Shown piece by piece: positions 9,037 to 18,776 of a stretch of 64,000 nucleotides of DNA. The DNA lies in contig NC_006370.1 of NCBI RefSeq assembly GCF_000196255.1, forward strand, positions 1,456,187-1,520,186. Reading direction: 5' to 3'. Below the pieces are notes generated by a model. That model had not been told where the DNA came from, made no database searches, and worked only from the letters and a program-made list of their open reading frames with translations. Origin of the DNA: Photobacterium profundum SS9. GTDB lineage: Bacteria > Pseudomonadota > Gammaproteobacteria > Enterobacterales > Vibrionaceae. Numbering within the stretch: the stretch's first letter is position 1; each line of letters begins with the position of its first letter. A program made the position numbers and the translations under genes.

Positions 9037-10554
9037 GTGTTTTATAGCACAAAGACTTCTATTTACGTTGTATGGCTACTCAGTTTTCTTTTTTTGTTTT
9101 CTTCTTCTAGTTATGCAGATCTTGCACAAAAAGACATAATACCTGAAGGGATCGTGGGTTCAGTTTGTGTTATTCGTCACGACGATAAAATTGTGATGCT
9201 TTCAGAAGTGATTACCCAGAAACTATCATTACCTGGCGGGTATATTGATCCCGGAAATACGGCAGAAGAAGCCGCTGTTCGTGAAGCGCTTGAAGAAACG
9301 GGGCTGGTGGTTTCCATTGATAAATTACTGCAATACCGTGGACGTGCCGCTATATACAGTTGTGTGGCCGATACGCCTATTTTAGTGTCTTCACAGATTG
9401 ATCATCGAAATTATACGGTTGTAGCCTCGTGGTTTGCAGAGCACTTTGGCAAAGAAGTAAAGCGGGTTTATTTGATCGACCCCGACCAAGTGAATAGTGA
9501 TGAGTATCGATACCCTGATGATACAAAGCTATTAGCTAAGTGGATTAAGAATACGCCAAATAGTGAGGTAACAGTCTATTCTGATTTGAGTGATAAAGTG
9601 AATGCTTTACACCGTTTTGAATTAACGTTAATGAATGACTTTCAGCAATGGGTTAAATCACAGTCGAACACCGTTAAATCAATTTTTGATGTAACCATGA
9701 CAGTCGTTAATTTACCCGGTGAAGCGTATTTCCTTTTATTCGTTGCAATGGTGGTTATTGCTTTTTATGGACCAATGGCCTTGTTGCAGCTATTCGTGAT
9801 GTTAATTAGCGTCATATTCATCTCTTCTTTGCTTAAGCATGGCATTGCTTCACCAAGACCTTTTTATATCGTGCCAGAATTACAACAAACAAATGCTTAT
9901 GGCTTTAGCTTTCCTAGTGGCCATACATTAATAGCCACTGTGTTATGGGGTATGTTGTGGTGCTTTGTGCGTGAGAAGAACGGTGTTGCAAAAAGACCAA
10001 AGTATATATCATTATTTTCACTCTTTATTGTACTGATGATCATAGGCCAAGCCGTTGCTAGAGTGTGGTATGGCGTACATTATATGAGTGATACGATCGC
10101 CAGTATTATTCTGGGTCTTGCGATTGTCATGCTATGGCGTAAATGGCGCCACTCAAAGGAAGTACCATTAAAACATAGTATTGCCAGTAAATGGTTTTGG
10201 TTGGGTGCAACGATCTTTATTGGTGTTATTGCTAGTGTTACTCAACTACCAGATCATGTTTATTTATTCACTGCGCTATTGGCTATTTTCTTAAGTATTG
10301 AATTTGTGCCTAAATACTCGCTTACATTATCTGTATTTAACCGTTGTGTAACTGCGTTAATAACGTTGATTGGTATTACAGTGATTAGTTACTTTGTTTC
10401 CTCTCTTGCACATAGCTCTACGGTTAGCTTGATTGTTGTGGCGATAAATTCTATCGGGTCTTTTGTGGCAGTGGGCTGGACGGTGATCGTTCCCTCTCTA
10501 TTGTATGAAAAGTTGGCAAATAAAGCGTGTTCTTTAAAAGCCGAATTTGATTAA
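9037..10554 (+). CDS. Exported Nudix hydrolase fused to a PAP2 membrane phosphatase
   Basis: The N-terminus is a signal sequence or anchor (residues 9-27). A Nudix domain follows (about 38-150) with the box beginning GYIDPGN and ending REALEETGL. The catalytic Glu86-Glu87 pair is kept, but Asn74 replaces the first Glu of the consensus. From residue about 220 there are several membrane helices with the three PAP2 phosphatase motifs: KHGIASPRPF, PSGHT and RVWYGVHYMSD. The predicted topology puts both active sites on the periplasmic side, suggesting successive cleavage and dephosphorylation of a pyrophosphate substrate such as a lipid or nucleotide sugar precursor. The substrate is inference. 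The start is GTG with AAGG upstream. It appears monocistronic. Confidence 0.85.
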   Translation: MFYSTKTSIYVVWLLSFLFLFSSSSYADLAQKDIIPEGIVGSVCVIRHDDKIVMLSEVITQKLSLPGGYIDPGNTAEEAAVREALEETGLVVSIDKLLQYRGRAAIYSCVADTPILVSSQIDHRNYTVVASWFAEHFGKEVKRVYLIDPDQVNSDEYRYPDDTKLLAKWIKNTPNSEVTVYSDLSDKVNALHRFELTLMNDFQQWVKSQSNTVKSIFDVTMTVVNLPGEAYFLLFVAMVVIAFYGPMALLQLFVMLISVIFISSLLKHGIASPRPFYIVPELQQTNAYGFSFPSGHTLIATVLWGMLWCFVREKNGVAKRPKYISLFSLFIVLMIIGQAVARVWYGVHYMSDTIASIILGLAIVMLWRKWRHSKEVPLKHSIASKWFWLGATIFIGVIASVTQLPDHVYLFTALLAIFLSIEFVPKYSLTLSVFNRCVTALITLIGITVISYFVSSLAHSSTVSLIVVAINSIGSFVAVGWTVIVPSLLYEKLANKACSLKAEFD

Positions 10555-10695
10555 CTATGGTCTTAGTAATTTCACGTTGAGCTTGGTCACACTTTTTTTA
10601 AGATAAAGAGTGATGTAAAGTGGTTTATTTCTATTTTGAAAATATAACAAGCCAGTCTTCGTAGGATACGATAAAGACACTGGAGAGGGAGAGCA

Positions 10696-13600
10696 ATGTT
10701 ACCTGTATTAACATATCAGAATAGTATCGACGACGTCGTACTGTCTTATCTTACTGAGTTAGAATCTGCTGGGTTCACCGGCGATATTGAAAAAAGTTAC
10801 GCGAGCCGTCTTGCCGTCGCTACCGACAATAGTGTTTATCAACTATTACCACAAGCCGTTGTGCTTCCTCGTTCAGTGAATGACTTATCCCTAGTAGGTC
10901 AGATTGGTCAAAAAGAGGCGTATAAGAAAGTAACGTTCTCACCGCGCGGTGGTGGTACAGGTACCAATGGCCAATCATTAACAGCGGGTATCATTGTTGA
11001 TTTATCTCGGCATATGAACCAAATCCTTGAAGTGAATGCCAAAGAAGGCTGGGTAAGAGTTCAAACAGGTACAATTAAAGACCAATTGAATGATGCCCTA
11101 CGTCCTTATGGTTTCTTTTTCTCGCCCGACTTATCAACCAGTAATCGTGCCACCATTGGCGGTATGATCAGTACCGATGCATCAGGGCAGGGGTCGTTAA
11201 AGTACGGTAAAACATCGGATCATGTATTAGCATTGAAAGCCGTATTGGTTGATGGTTCAATATTAGATACCGAGCCGCTAGACAGTAAAGCAGTGGCTCG
11301 TTATGCGAATGAAGCCAGCTTTGTCGGTAATGCGATTAGTACTTCATCTACGGTATGTCGCGAAAAGCGCCAACAGATTGTTGATAAATTTCCTCCGCTA
11401 AATCGTTTTTTAACGGGTTATGATCTTAAAAATGTGTTTGATGAAAACGTTGAAACATTCGATATTGCCCGTCTTTTATGTGGTGCTGAAGGGTCGTTAG
11501 CCTTTGTTGCTGAAGCAAAGCTTAATATTACCCCTATTCCTAAATCGCGTACTTTAGTCAACATTAAGTACGATAGCTTCGATTCTGCATTGCGTAGCGC
11601 CCCTATGATGGTAGAGGCTCAAGCGTTATCGGTTGAGACTGTCGATTCACGTGTTTTGAATTTTGCTAAACAAGATATTGTTTGGAACACTGTTAGTGAT
11701 TTACTCACCGATGTACCAGGCAAAGAAATGCTGGGTATTAATATGGTGGAGTTTGCCAATAATAACCCTGAAGAAAACCAACGCCAAGTTACCAATTTAT
11801 GCGCAAAGCTAGATATTCTGATCGATCAGCAAAAAGATGGTTTAATCGGCTATCAAGTATGTGATGAACTGGCAAGCATTCAAAAAATCTACACCATGCG
11901 TAAAAAAGCGGTGGGTTTATTAGGTGCAGTACAAGGCAGTAAAAAGCCGATCGCTTTCGCAGAAGATACTTGCGTGCCACCTGAAAATTTAGCCGATTTT
12001 ATTGTTGAATTTCGTCAACTGTTAGACGATAAAAAACTTGATTATGGCATGTTTGGTCATGTTGATGCTGGTGTATTACATGTACGACCTGCATTAGATA
12101 TGTGCGATCCAGAGCAAGAACGCACCATGAAAGAAATTTCAGACCAAGTGGTTGCTTTAGTCGCGAAATATGGTGGCTTAATGTGGGGGGAACACGGTAA
12201 AGGTTTCCGCTCTGAGTATGGCCCTGCATTTTTTGGCGACGAGCTATTTACTGAATTACGTCGGATTAAAGCGGCATTTGATCCTGATAATCGCATGAAT
12301 CCAGGTAAAATTTGTACGCCGTTAGGTAGCAGCGATGAGTTAGTCAAAGTTGATGGTGTTAAACGGGGTTTCTACGACCGTCAGATTCCTGTAACAACGC
12401 GTGATAGCTTTAAACAAGCGATGGAATGCAACGGTAACGGTTTGTGTTTTAATTACGACACAAGCTCTCCTATGTGTCCGTCGATGAAAATCACTGCAGA
12501 TCGCCGTCATTCGCCAAAAGGTCGCGCGGGGCTAGTACGTGAATGGTTACGCCAGTTAGCCGAACAAGGCATTAATGCGGATGAGCTAGAGCATAAGCTG
12601 CTCACCACGACACCCACGGTAAAGCAGATTATAGATCGCCTGAAAAACACCTATGGCTCACGTAAGAATGATTACGATTATTCTCACGAAGTGATGGAAG
12701 CTATGAACGGTTGTCTTGCATGTAAGGCGTGTGCAAGCCAATGTCCGATTAAAGTGGATGTACCGAGTTTTCGTTCTCGTTTCATGAATATCTACTACAG
12801 TCGCTATCAACGTCCGGCCAAAGATTACTTGGTGGCGTATGTCGAAAACTATCTGCCGATTATGGCCAAAGCGCCTGTTACATTTAATGCGATAATGCGA
12901 CCAGCATGGTCGAAAAAACTGACAGCAAAAGCGATCGGTTATGTTGATATGCCAGCCCTGTCGGTGCCAACATTAATGGAAGGCTTAGACGGTCATCATG
13001 CGACTCATTTTGATCTATCGTGGTTACAAGCGCTGTCGAAAACGGAACGTAGTCAGTACGTACTTATTGTTCAAGACCCGTTTACCAGCTATTACGATGC
13101 GGAAGTGGTTCGTGATTTCGTTTACTTGATTGAAAAATTAGGTAAAAAACCCATGTTGGTTCCGTTTAAACCCAACGGTAAAGCACAACATGTGAAAGGC
13201 TTTTTACGTCAGTTTGCAAAAACAGCACGTAATACGGCTGATTTTTTGAATCAATTGGCGTCTTTGGGTATTCCGTTAGTCGGTGTCGATCCCGCACTTG
13301 TACTGTGTTATCGCGATGAGTACGAAGAAGTGCTGAAAGAAACACGTGGTGATTTTCATGTACTAATGGCCCATGAATGGTTAACACCACTTCTGGCTGA
13401 GCAGCCGAAGGATGCATTACGTGATACAGCAAGTAACAACGACGATTGGTACTTGTTTGCACACTGTACTGAAAAAACCAAAATGCCTAATGTAGAAAAA
13501 GAATGGATGGCAATCTTCAATCAATTCGGAGCAGGGCTAAAGCCTGTTGCTGTCGGTTGTTGTGGCATGGCTGGTACGTTTGGGCATGAGAAAGACAAAC

Positions 13601-13767
13601 TCGAAATATCGAAGGGTGTTTACAATCTGAGTTGGAAGCCAAATATTGATCAGTTGGATCCCGAACGCTGTTTGGTGACAGGTTACTCATGCCGTAGTCA
13701 GGTGAAACGTTTTGAACACATCAAAATGAAACACCCCGTTCAGGCGTTGTTGCAATTACTGTCGTAG
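10696..13767 (+). CDS. ydiJ: YdiJ-type FAD/iron-sulfur oxidoreductase (probable D-2-hydroxyglutarate dehydrogenase)
   Basis: The 1023-residue protein has the length and order of E. coli YdiJ. It has an N-terminal FAD-binding type 4 domain (SPRGGGTGTNGQSL near residue 90), an FAD-oxidase C-terminal domain ending at a GEHGKGFRSEYGP segment, an iron-sulfur module with GCLACKACASQCPIKVD (one 4Fe-4S set), and a C-terminal cysteine-rich domain with VGCCGMAGTFGHE. This family oxidises D-2-hydroxyacids, with D-2-hydroxyglutarate the assigned substrate for YdiJ-like enzymes, passing electrons through flavin and the cluster. The ribosome site GGAGAGGGAGAG is strong. A terminator follows at 13816. Confidence 0.88.
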   Translation: MLPVLTYQNSIDDVVLSYLTELESAGFTGDIEKSYASRLAVATDNSVYQLLPQAVVLPRSVNDLSLVGQIGQKEAYKKVTFSPRGGGTGTNGQSLTAGIIVDLSRHMNQILEVNAKEGWVRVQTGTIKDQLNDALRPYGFFFSPDLSTSNRATIGGMISTDASGQGSLKYGKTSDHVLALKAVLVDGSILDTEPLDSKAVARYANEASFVGNAISTSSTVCREKRQQIVDKFPPLNRFLTGYDLKNVFDENVETFDIARLLCGAEGSLAFVAEAKLNITPIPKSRTLVNIKYDSFDSALRSAPMMVEAQALSVETVDSRVLNFAKQDIVWNTVSDLLTDVPGKEMLGINMVEFANNNPEENQRQVTNLCAKLDILIDQQKDGLIGYQVCDELASIQKIYTMRKKAVGLLGAVQGSKKPIAFAEDTCVPPENLADFIVEFRQLLDDKKLDYGMFGHVDAGVLHVRPALDMCDPEQERTMKEISDQVVALVAKYGGLMWGEHGKGFRSEYGPAFFGDELFTELRRIKAAFDPDNRMNPGKICTPLGSSDELVKVDGVKRGFYDRQIPVTTRDSFKQAMECNGNGLCFNYDTSSPMCPSMKITADRRHSPKGRAGLVREWLRQLAEQGINADELEHKLLTTTPTVKQIIDRLKNTYGSRKNDYDYSHEVMEAMNGCLACKACASQCPIKVDVPSFRSRFMNIYYSRYQRPAKDYLVAYVENYLPIMAKAPVTFNAIMRPAWSKKLTAKAIGYVDMPALSVPTLMEGLDGHHATHFDLSWLQALSKTERSQYVLIVQDPFTSYYDAEVVRDFVYLIEKLGKKPMLVPFKPNGKAQHVKGFLRQFAKTARNTADFLNQLASLGIPLVGVDPALVLCYRDEYEEVLKETRGDFHVLMAHEWLTPLLAEQPKDALRDTASNNDDWYLFAHCTEKTKMPNVEKEWMAIFNQFGAGLKPVAVGCCGMAGTFGHEKDKLEISKGVYNLSWKPNIDQLDPERCLVTGYSCRSQVKRFEHIKMKHPVQALLQLLS

Positions 13768-13815
13768 TCGTAACGTTAACATTCAATTTGTCTCACGGCG
13801 GAATCACTTAGTAAT

Positions 13816-13847
13816 AAAAAAGCGAGCACTGAATGCTCGCTTTTTTT
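13816..13847 (+). terminator. Rho-independent terminator after ydiJ
   Basis: A nine-base stem (AAGCGAGCA / TGCTCGCTT) with a small loop is followed by a T tract. It is preceded by an A tract, so it can also serve the convergent aqpZ transcript. Confidence 0.85.
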
Positions 13848-13880
13848 ACGGTCAATGTGTTTGAGTTAGCTTAAATCTAA

Positions 13881-14573
13881 TTAATCTTCGTTTGGACACA
13901 ACCAGCGATAGACAATACCCGCGACGATAGCACCGAATATAGGTGCAACCCAGAATAGCCATAATTGAGACATCGCCCAATCACCCACGAAAATAGCTGG
14001 GCCTGTACTACGTGCAGGGTTAACAGATGTATTAGTAACAGGAATACTGATTAAGTGGATTAACGTTAACGCTAAACCAATGGCTAACCCTGCCATACCA
14101 GGGTTGGCTAATTTGTGTGTAACACCTAGAATGATGAACAAGAACATAAAGGTCATTACAAACTCGGTTACAAAGCCCGACAACATGGTGTAACCACCAG
14201 GTGAATGCTCACCATATCCGTTGGATGCTAGCCCGCCAGCAAGATCAAATCCAGCCTGCCCACTTGCGATAATGTACAGTACAAATGCGCCAGCAATAGC
14301 CCCTAAAACTTGGAAGACAATATAAGGGATAATTTCATTTGCTGGAAAGCGACCGCCAGACCATAAACCAACAGTAACAGCAGGGTTTAGGTGGCAACCT
14401 GAAATATGACCAATAGCGTAAGCCATTGTCACCACGGTTAAACCAAAGGCAAGTGCAACACCAAGTAGGCCAATTCCTACGTCAGGAAATGCTGCTGCTA
14501 ACACAGCACTACCACAACCCCCTAATACTAACCAAAATGTGCCAATGAATTCAGCCACCAGTTTTTTTATCAT
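13881..14573 (-). CDS. aqpZ: Aquaporin Z
   Basis: This major intrinsic protein closely follows E. coli AqpZ through its length: [20 protein letters not shown] at the start, first NPA box in GCHLNPAVT, loop [12 protein letters not shown], and second NPA box in [13 protein letters not shown]. The second box carries the Arg of the selectivity filter. It should form a tetrameric six-helix water channel in the inner membrane. I start at the ATG at 14573 (MIKKLVAEF...), which sits 7 bases after AGGAAG and matches family length (230 residues); an adjacent ATG lies at 14576, and a longer upstream frame exists without support. It is convergent with ydiJ. Confidence 0.92.
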   Translation of the reverse strand: MIKKLVAEFIGTFWLVLGGCGSAVLAAAFPDVGIGLLGVALAFGLTVVTMAYAIGHISGCHLNPAVTVGLWSGGRFPANEIIPYIVFQVLGAIAGAFVLYIIASGQAGFDLAGGLASNGYGEHSPGGYTMLSGFVTEFVMTFMFLFIILGVTHKLANPGMAGLAIGLALTLIHLISIPVTNTSVNPARSTGPAIFVGDWAMSQLWLFWVAPIFGAIVAGIVYRWLCPNED

Positions 14574-14639
14574 CATTAGTCTTCCTGTCCATAATTTCGC
14601 AGTACAAAATTTAATAAGATATGGTGTGATAACTGACAT

Positions 14640-15007
14640 AAATTAACTAGAGAGGCTGAGTATATTTTATGTAAGTTTTATAGTCTTTCATCTCTATTTA
14701 TTTGTTGGGTAATGATTAATCAAAGATTCAAAACTATTCAACCATTTTATAATTTACGATGTAAAAAGTGTAGCAACGTAATTTTAAAAGGCACACTTAC
14801 ACAATACATTTTATTAAGACTAATTTTAGGTTTTGCATTAATGGACTACACTACATGATCAAATATCTTTTTTGGTACAGGTGTTCTAATAATAAGACTA
14901 TCGTTATTAATAGAAAAGTGATGATATCTCATTAATATTGTAGATTTTAAGCCCACATAATGAAGATGATGGGGGCTATTTCCACGCTAAATTGGATATA
15001 TAGCGTA
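14640..15007. other. Intergenic region upstream of aqpZ
   Basis: This AT-rich stretch of 368 bases lies between aqpZ and the convergently placed end of the LysR gene. I see no gene or strong hairpin in it. It should contain the aqpZ promoter. Confidence 0.5.
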
Positions 15008-15892
15008 TTAATCTGTCACATCAAGTAAATAGTCTTCTAATTGTTCAGATAGCCACTGAATAACTAATCCGCGTCGTGATTCACTTTCTACTATTTCACC
15101 GTAAGGCTGCCAGCTCATTGCTTTGTTATGTTTAATAACCTTGATTGTACCTTGACGTAAGTGGTCATTAATTAGCAGTGCAGGAACATTAGACCATCCC
15201 GTCCCATCTAAAACCGCATGGCTTAGGTATTCATAAAAAGCTAGGGCGATGTAGTTGGTCGAATTGGGTATATCCGTTTTTAAATTGTCATCTTCAATGT
15301 AAGCAAGAATGATTTCGGTATAGCGAGCGAAATCTTCACGGGTTACTTTTCGTAATTGGCTAAGAGGGTGGTCTTTATGAGCAACAGACATCATGCGAAT
15401 TTGCCCTAAGTCGAAATGAAGCAAACGTGGAATACGATATTCTGTTGGCAATAAACCATAAGCAACGTCTACGGCATCTTGTTCTACTAAATTTTCTAAC
15501 TCTGGTGGTGTAGCTGCATAGATAGAGATGCTGGTATTGGGGAATCTTTCCTTCAAGCGATTGAGTGTGTCACGCCAAAATGTTTCAGGTAAAGCATCAT
15601 CACGGGCGATACGAACAACGGATTCAACACCATCAATATGCAGAGTGCATTTTCGTTTAATATCGTTAGCAATTTGTAAGAGGCGAGTGCAATCATTGGC
15701 AATGCTTTCACCAATGTCCGTTAATTGAATACGATTCCCTGTTCGCGCGAGTAATTTGACGCCGAGATCATCTTCAAGTGCGCATAGAGAAGCACTCACT
15801 GTTGTTCGGCTCTTATTTAATTTACGCGCCGCTTCCGTTATCGATCCTGTTTTACTGGCATGAAGAAATATTTCAATCTGAGCTATTTTCAA
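15008..15892 (-). CDS. LysR family transcriptional regulator
   Basis: The N-terminal winged helix reads KIAQIEIFLHASKTGSITEA, then ARKLNKSRTTVSASLCALED and DLGVKLLARTGNRIQLTD, a standard LysR DNA-binding domain. An effector-binding domain of about 200 residues follows. I take the TTG at 15892 as start because AGGAG lies 7 bases before it and it gives the usual LysR N-terminus; another TTG at 15916 has no ribosome site. It is divergent from the cation transporter gene. Two similar palindromes with the LysR-like spacing lie in the shared intergenic region, so autoregulation and control of the transporter are likely. Confidence 0.85.
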   Translation of the reverse strand: MKIAQIEIFLHASKTGSITEAARKLNKSRTTVSASLCALEDDLGVKLLARTGNRIQLTDIGESIANDCTRLLQIANDIKRKCTLHIDGVESVVRIARDDALPETFWRDTLNRLKERFPNTSISIYAATPPELENLVEQDAVDVAYGLLPTEYRIPRLLHFDLGQIRMMSVAHKDHPLSQLRKVTREDFARYTEIILAYIEDDNLKTDIPNSTNYIALAFYEYLSHAVLDGTGWSNVPALLINDHLRQGTIKVIKHNKAMSWQPYGEIVESESRRGLVIQWLSEQLEDYLLDVTD

Positions 15893-15957
15893 TTTAATGC
15901 TCCTGCTGACAAACAAATGTCATTTACCGATTACTTATCCAGAATGGCATTACCTGT

Positions 15958-15978
15958 AGCGACGAAAAAGTTGTCGCT
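15958..15978. promoter_or_regulatory. Candidate LysR operator 1
   Basis: Perfect six-base arms AGCGAC and GTCGCT flank the nine bases GAAAAAGTT. The site is 66 bases from the LysR start and shares the core CGACGAAAAA-TTGTCG with operator 2. Confidence 0.55.
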
Positions 15979-16035
15979 GAGGGATTATTACATTCTACTT
16001 CAACCAGATACTATGAATACATTCTAAAAAACACT

Positions 16036-16060
16036 TTATCGACGAAAAAATTGTCGATAA
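16036..16060. promoter_or_regulatory. Candidate LysR operator 2
   Basis: Perfect eight-base arms TTATCGAC and GTCGATAA flank GAAAAAATT. It directly abuts the ribosome site of the transporter gene, so a bound protein could block transcription or translation start. Its centre is 80 bases from that of operator 1. Confidence 0.55.
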
Positions 16061-16070
16061 AGGAGGGTTT

Positions 16071-16772
16071 ATGACTCGTAATATTCAGCTTGAACGTAAG
16101 CTTCTGCACTTTTCGACTCTTTTTGCGCTGTTATTTGCGGTTATGGGAATCAGTTTAGGGGCATGGATTGGCTCTTTAGTCATCATATTTGATGGGGCTT
16201 ACTCGTTGGTTAGTCTTTTTCTTACCTTAGTATCGGTTGCTGCTGCATCTTATATACATAAGCCGAGAAAGCATCCTTCAGCTATCAATATTACCAAAGT
16301 AGAGCCAATGGTTATTGCTTTCAAAGGACTAGTGATCACGCTTATGTGCTGTATTTCTTTTGCATCAGCCGTTGAAGCAATATTGAATGGTGGTCGCGAT
16401 GTGAATACTGGTGTGGCACTTATTTTTGGTGTTATTAATGTTCTAGGTTGTATTGGTGCTTATTGGCTAATGGTCAAAAAGGGTAAGCGTGCGAATTCAG
16501 GTTTAGTGGATGCAGAAGCAAAGCAGTGGTTAATGGACACCGTGATAAGTATCGCAGTAATGATTGGTTTTGTTTTTGCTAAGATTTTATCGCTAACGGA
16601 ATATCAATCGTATGCAGTGTATGCCGACCCAGTAATGGTCATTATTGTTTCAATATATTTTATTATTGTGCCATTGAAAATGACTTATAAAGCTATTCAA
16701 CAACTAGCTTTAGATAAGCAACTAGTATCGCATGGTAATAATCACGATGATTCTATCAGTTCAACCAGCTGA
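16071..16772 (+). CDS. Cation efflux (CDF-like) inner-membrane transporter
   Basis: The 233-residue protein has about five to six membrane helices. The segment LGAWIGSLVIIFDGAYSLVS carries the Asp of the CDF metal site (usually HxxxD/DxxxD), and later VDAEAKQWLMDTVIS supplies a second Asp region. It lacks the long cytoplasmic C-terminal domain of classic CDF exporters. This fits the short family annotated as predicted Co/Zn/Cd cation transporters. Metal specificity cannot be read. AAAGGAGGG gives a strong ribosome site. It is divergent from the LysR gene and probably under its control. Confidence 0.7.
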   Translation: MTRNIQLERKLLHFSTLFALLFAVMGISLGAWIGSLVIIFDGAYSLVSLFLTLVSVAAASYIHKPRKHPSAINITKVEPMVIAFKGLVITLMCCISFASAVEAILNGGRDVNTGVALIFGVINVLGCIGAYWLMVKKGKRANSGLVDAEAKQWLMDTVISIAVMIGFVFAKILSLTEYQSYAVYADPVMVIIVSIYFIIVPLKMTYKAIQQLALDKQLVSHGNNHDDSISSTS

Positions 16773-16895
16773 TGATAAATAAACGAGTGGTTTATGAGGT
16801 TCGTTGGTTATTAAATGATGATGATTCAACCAAGATACACAGTTGAATCATCATTTTAACACTTGTTTTGAATGCTAATGCACATTGAACGAAAA

Positions 16896-17375
16896 TTAGC
16901 GACCTAGCAATAGTGTGCTTTCGATCTCACGGTAATAATGTGCAGTGTTAATCAGTGACGTCGCTGTTAGTCCTGGCACGCCATAAACTTCAACATCAAC
17001 ACCATACTTGGTTTGTACTTTATCAACGAGCAGATCAAAATCGCCGTCGCCAGAAAGTAAAATAACGCGGTCAACATCAGCAGCATGCTCAATCACATCA
17101 AGTGTGATACCAACATCCCAATCACCTTTAGCTGAACCATCGCTGCGCTGAATAAAGGGTTTAAGTTTTACTTCAAAACCGATACCACGAAGAATATTTT
17201 GGAATTGACCCTGCTTTTCATCACCACGATGAATAGCATAAGCATAAGCTGCAACTACTTCACGACCTTGTGTCGCTTCAGCCCAAAAGGCATTGTAATC
17301 AAAATTACACTTATACTTATCTTTTACGGTGTAATAGATGTTTTGAACATCAACGAAAATGGCAACTTTTTCCAC
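16896..17375 (-). CDS. NYN-domain protein (LabA/DUF88 type)
   Basis: The 159-residue protein starts EKVAIFVDVQNIYYTVKDKY and includes KGDWDVGITLDVIEHA and ILLSGDGDFDLLVDKVQ. These are the clustered aspartates of the PIN-like NYN fold, which typically binds one Mg ion and cleaves RNA. Actual RNase activity is inferred from the family. The start is GTG with AAGGA five bases upstream. No partner gene is evident; the neighbours are unrelated. Confidence 0.8.
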   Translation of the reverse strand: MEKVAIFVDVQNIYYTVKDKYKCNFDYNAFWAEATQGREVVAAYAYAIHRGDEKQGQFQNILRGIGFEVKLKPFIQRSDGSAKGDWDVGITLDVIEHAADVDRVILLSGDGDFDLLVDKVQTKYGVDVEVYGVPGLTATSLINTAHYYREIESTLLLGR

Positions 17376-17500
17376 AATAATCCTTATCTTAGGTTAATTA
17401 AGAATATGCTTTACCATGGTGACTTGAATTACATAAAAATTCAAGTTAACTCTTAGCTGCTCTGCTACATAAGGTTTCAAGAGTTAGCTTGCGACTATGA

Positions 17501-17752
17501 TTACTTCTTTTCTTTTTTGTCTTTATTGCCTTTCCCTGGGTTGTTATCACCGTGGACACTGCTATTTTTCTTGTCACCCTTGCTTTTTCCTTTCCCATCA
17601 GAACAATCTTCAGAGTTAATTTTAATATTGTCCGATTCCAGTTTTAGGCAATCTTTACTCAATTCAAAACCATCTCCTGAGATTGAAACATCAGCTTGAG
17701 CGTATGATATAGGTAGTAGAGTAAAAGCAATGAGTAATAATTTTTTGAGCAC
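17501..17752 (-). CDS. Small exported lysine/glycine-rich protein
   Basis: A signal peptide (MLKKLLLIAFTLLPISYAQA) leads to a short mature part with two cysteines (DCLKLES and EDCSDG) and a strongly basic Gly/Lys/Asp tail (KGKSKGDKKNSS, GNKDKKEKK). The start is GTG; the ribosome site is weak. It lies between the NYN gene and the YggN-like gene, which is divergent. Function unknown. Confidence 0.55.
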   Translation of the reverse strand: MLKKLLLIAFTLLPISYAQADVSISGDGFELSKDCLKLESDNIKINSEDCSDGKGKSKGDKKNSSVHGDNNPGKGNKDKKEKK

Positions 17753-17942
17753 GCTTGTATTACCATGGTGAATAATATGATTGTATGTATAGTAGCCTTG
17801 TTTATGTAAACCGTTGCTGAATAGTGCTGAAAACTCGCCAGAGAATGTTTATTTATATGCATTCATGCTCAATATAAAATAAAGTGGGCGTAAGTTTGCA
17901 TTTGATTGTCTTAAGCGGCAGAGATAATAAGAGAGAAAAATC

Positions 17943-18683
17943 ATGAAAAGTATTTTGATTGGTGGATTGTTATTGAGCTCTACAGCGGTATTTGCACAAA
18001 ATTGTCCTGTCGATGTAACCAATGAAATTCACATCAACAATGGTGAAGTATCTGTTTATCAGAGTGGCCAACCGAAAGTCATGATAGATGAAGATAACAA
18101 TGTATTTATCAATGGCAAGCAACTGGATTTAAATGTGATGCAACGTCAGGCTTTGGAAGCCTACAGTAGTGGTGTTAAGGAATATCTTCCGAAAATGGCT
18201 GATATTGCGAGTGATGGTGTGAGTATCGCCACTGATGTTCTTGATGAAGTTTCATCGAGTTTTGATTCAAAAGAATCATTTGCCAATGTTGAAGCATTGA
18301 TTGATGAATATGGTCAAAAAGCACAAGATAAATTCTATAAAGACGATGAATTTGTGATGCCAGCCGATATGTTTGCCGATGTAGATGAAAGTTGGAAAAC
18401 AGAGTTTGATGAAGCGATGAAGCATGTCAGTGTTGAATCCATATCGAGCTTATTTGCAGCGTTATCTGAAGAGATGAAAGATGGCGAGATCAACTTTACT
18501 GAACTTCAAACGAAATTCTCAGATCTAAAACAACGTATTGAAGAGCGTGTAAAAGCAAGAACAGGTGAAATGGCCGTGAAAGCTGATGACCTGTGTAATT
18601 CGATTAAAGGGCTGGCTCAAGAGGAGCAAGAACTGCATAAAGCTATTCCTGAATTGAAAGATTATCAAATGTTTGAGATTTAA
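17943..18683 (+). CDS. yggN: YggN-like exported protein (DUF2884)
   Basis: A signal peptide (MKSILIGGLLLSSTAVFAQ) precedes a mature domain with CPVDVTNEIHINNGEVSVYQ and INGKQLDLNVMQRQALEAYS. This layout fits DUF2884/YggN, in which a beta-hairpin region is followed by long acidic helices. The C-terminal 100 residues are predicted helical and probably coiled. The family is periplasmic with no assigned function. GAGAG precedes the ATG. Confidence 0.75.
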   Translation: MKSILIGGLLLSSTAVFAQNCPVDVTNEIHINNGEVSVYQSGQPKVMIDEDNNVFINGKQLDLNVMQRQALEAYSSGVKEYLPKMADIASDGVSIATDVLDEVSSSFDSKESFANVEALIDEYGQKAQDKFYKDDEFVMPADMFADVDESWKTEFDEAMKHVSVESISSLFAALSEEMKDGEINFTELQTKFSDLKQRIEERVKARTGEMAVKADDLCNSIKGLAQEEQELHKAIPELKDYQMFEI

Positions 18684-18776
18684 TTTATCTGCTTTGTCGC
18701 TCATAATAAATAGACTTTTAAATGAATAAGTTAGCACTGTGCTAAGATGGCTTATCTGTTTTAAGAGGCTGATACT

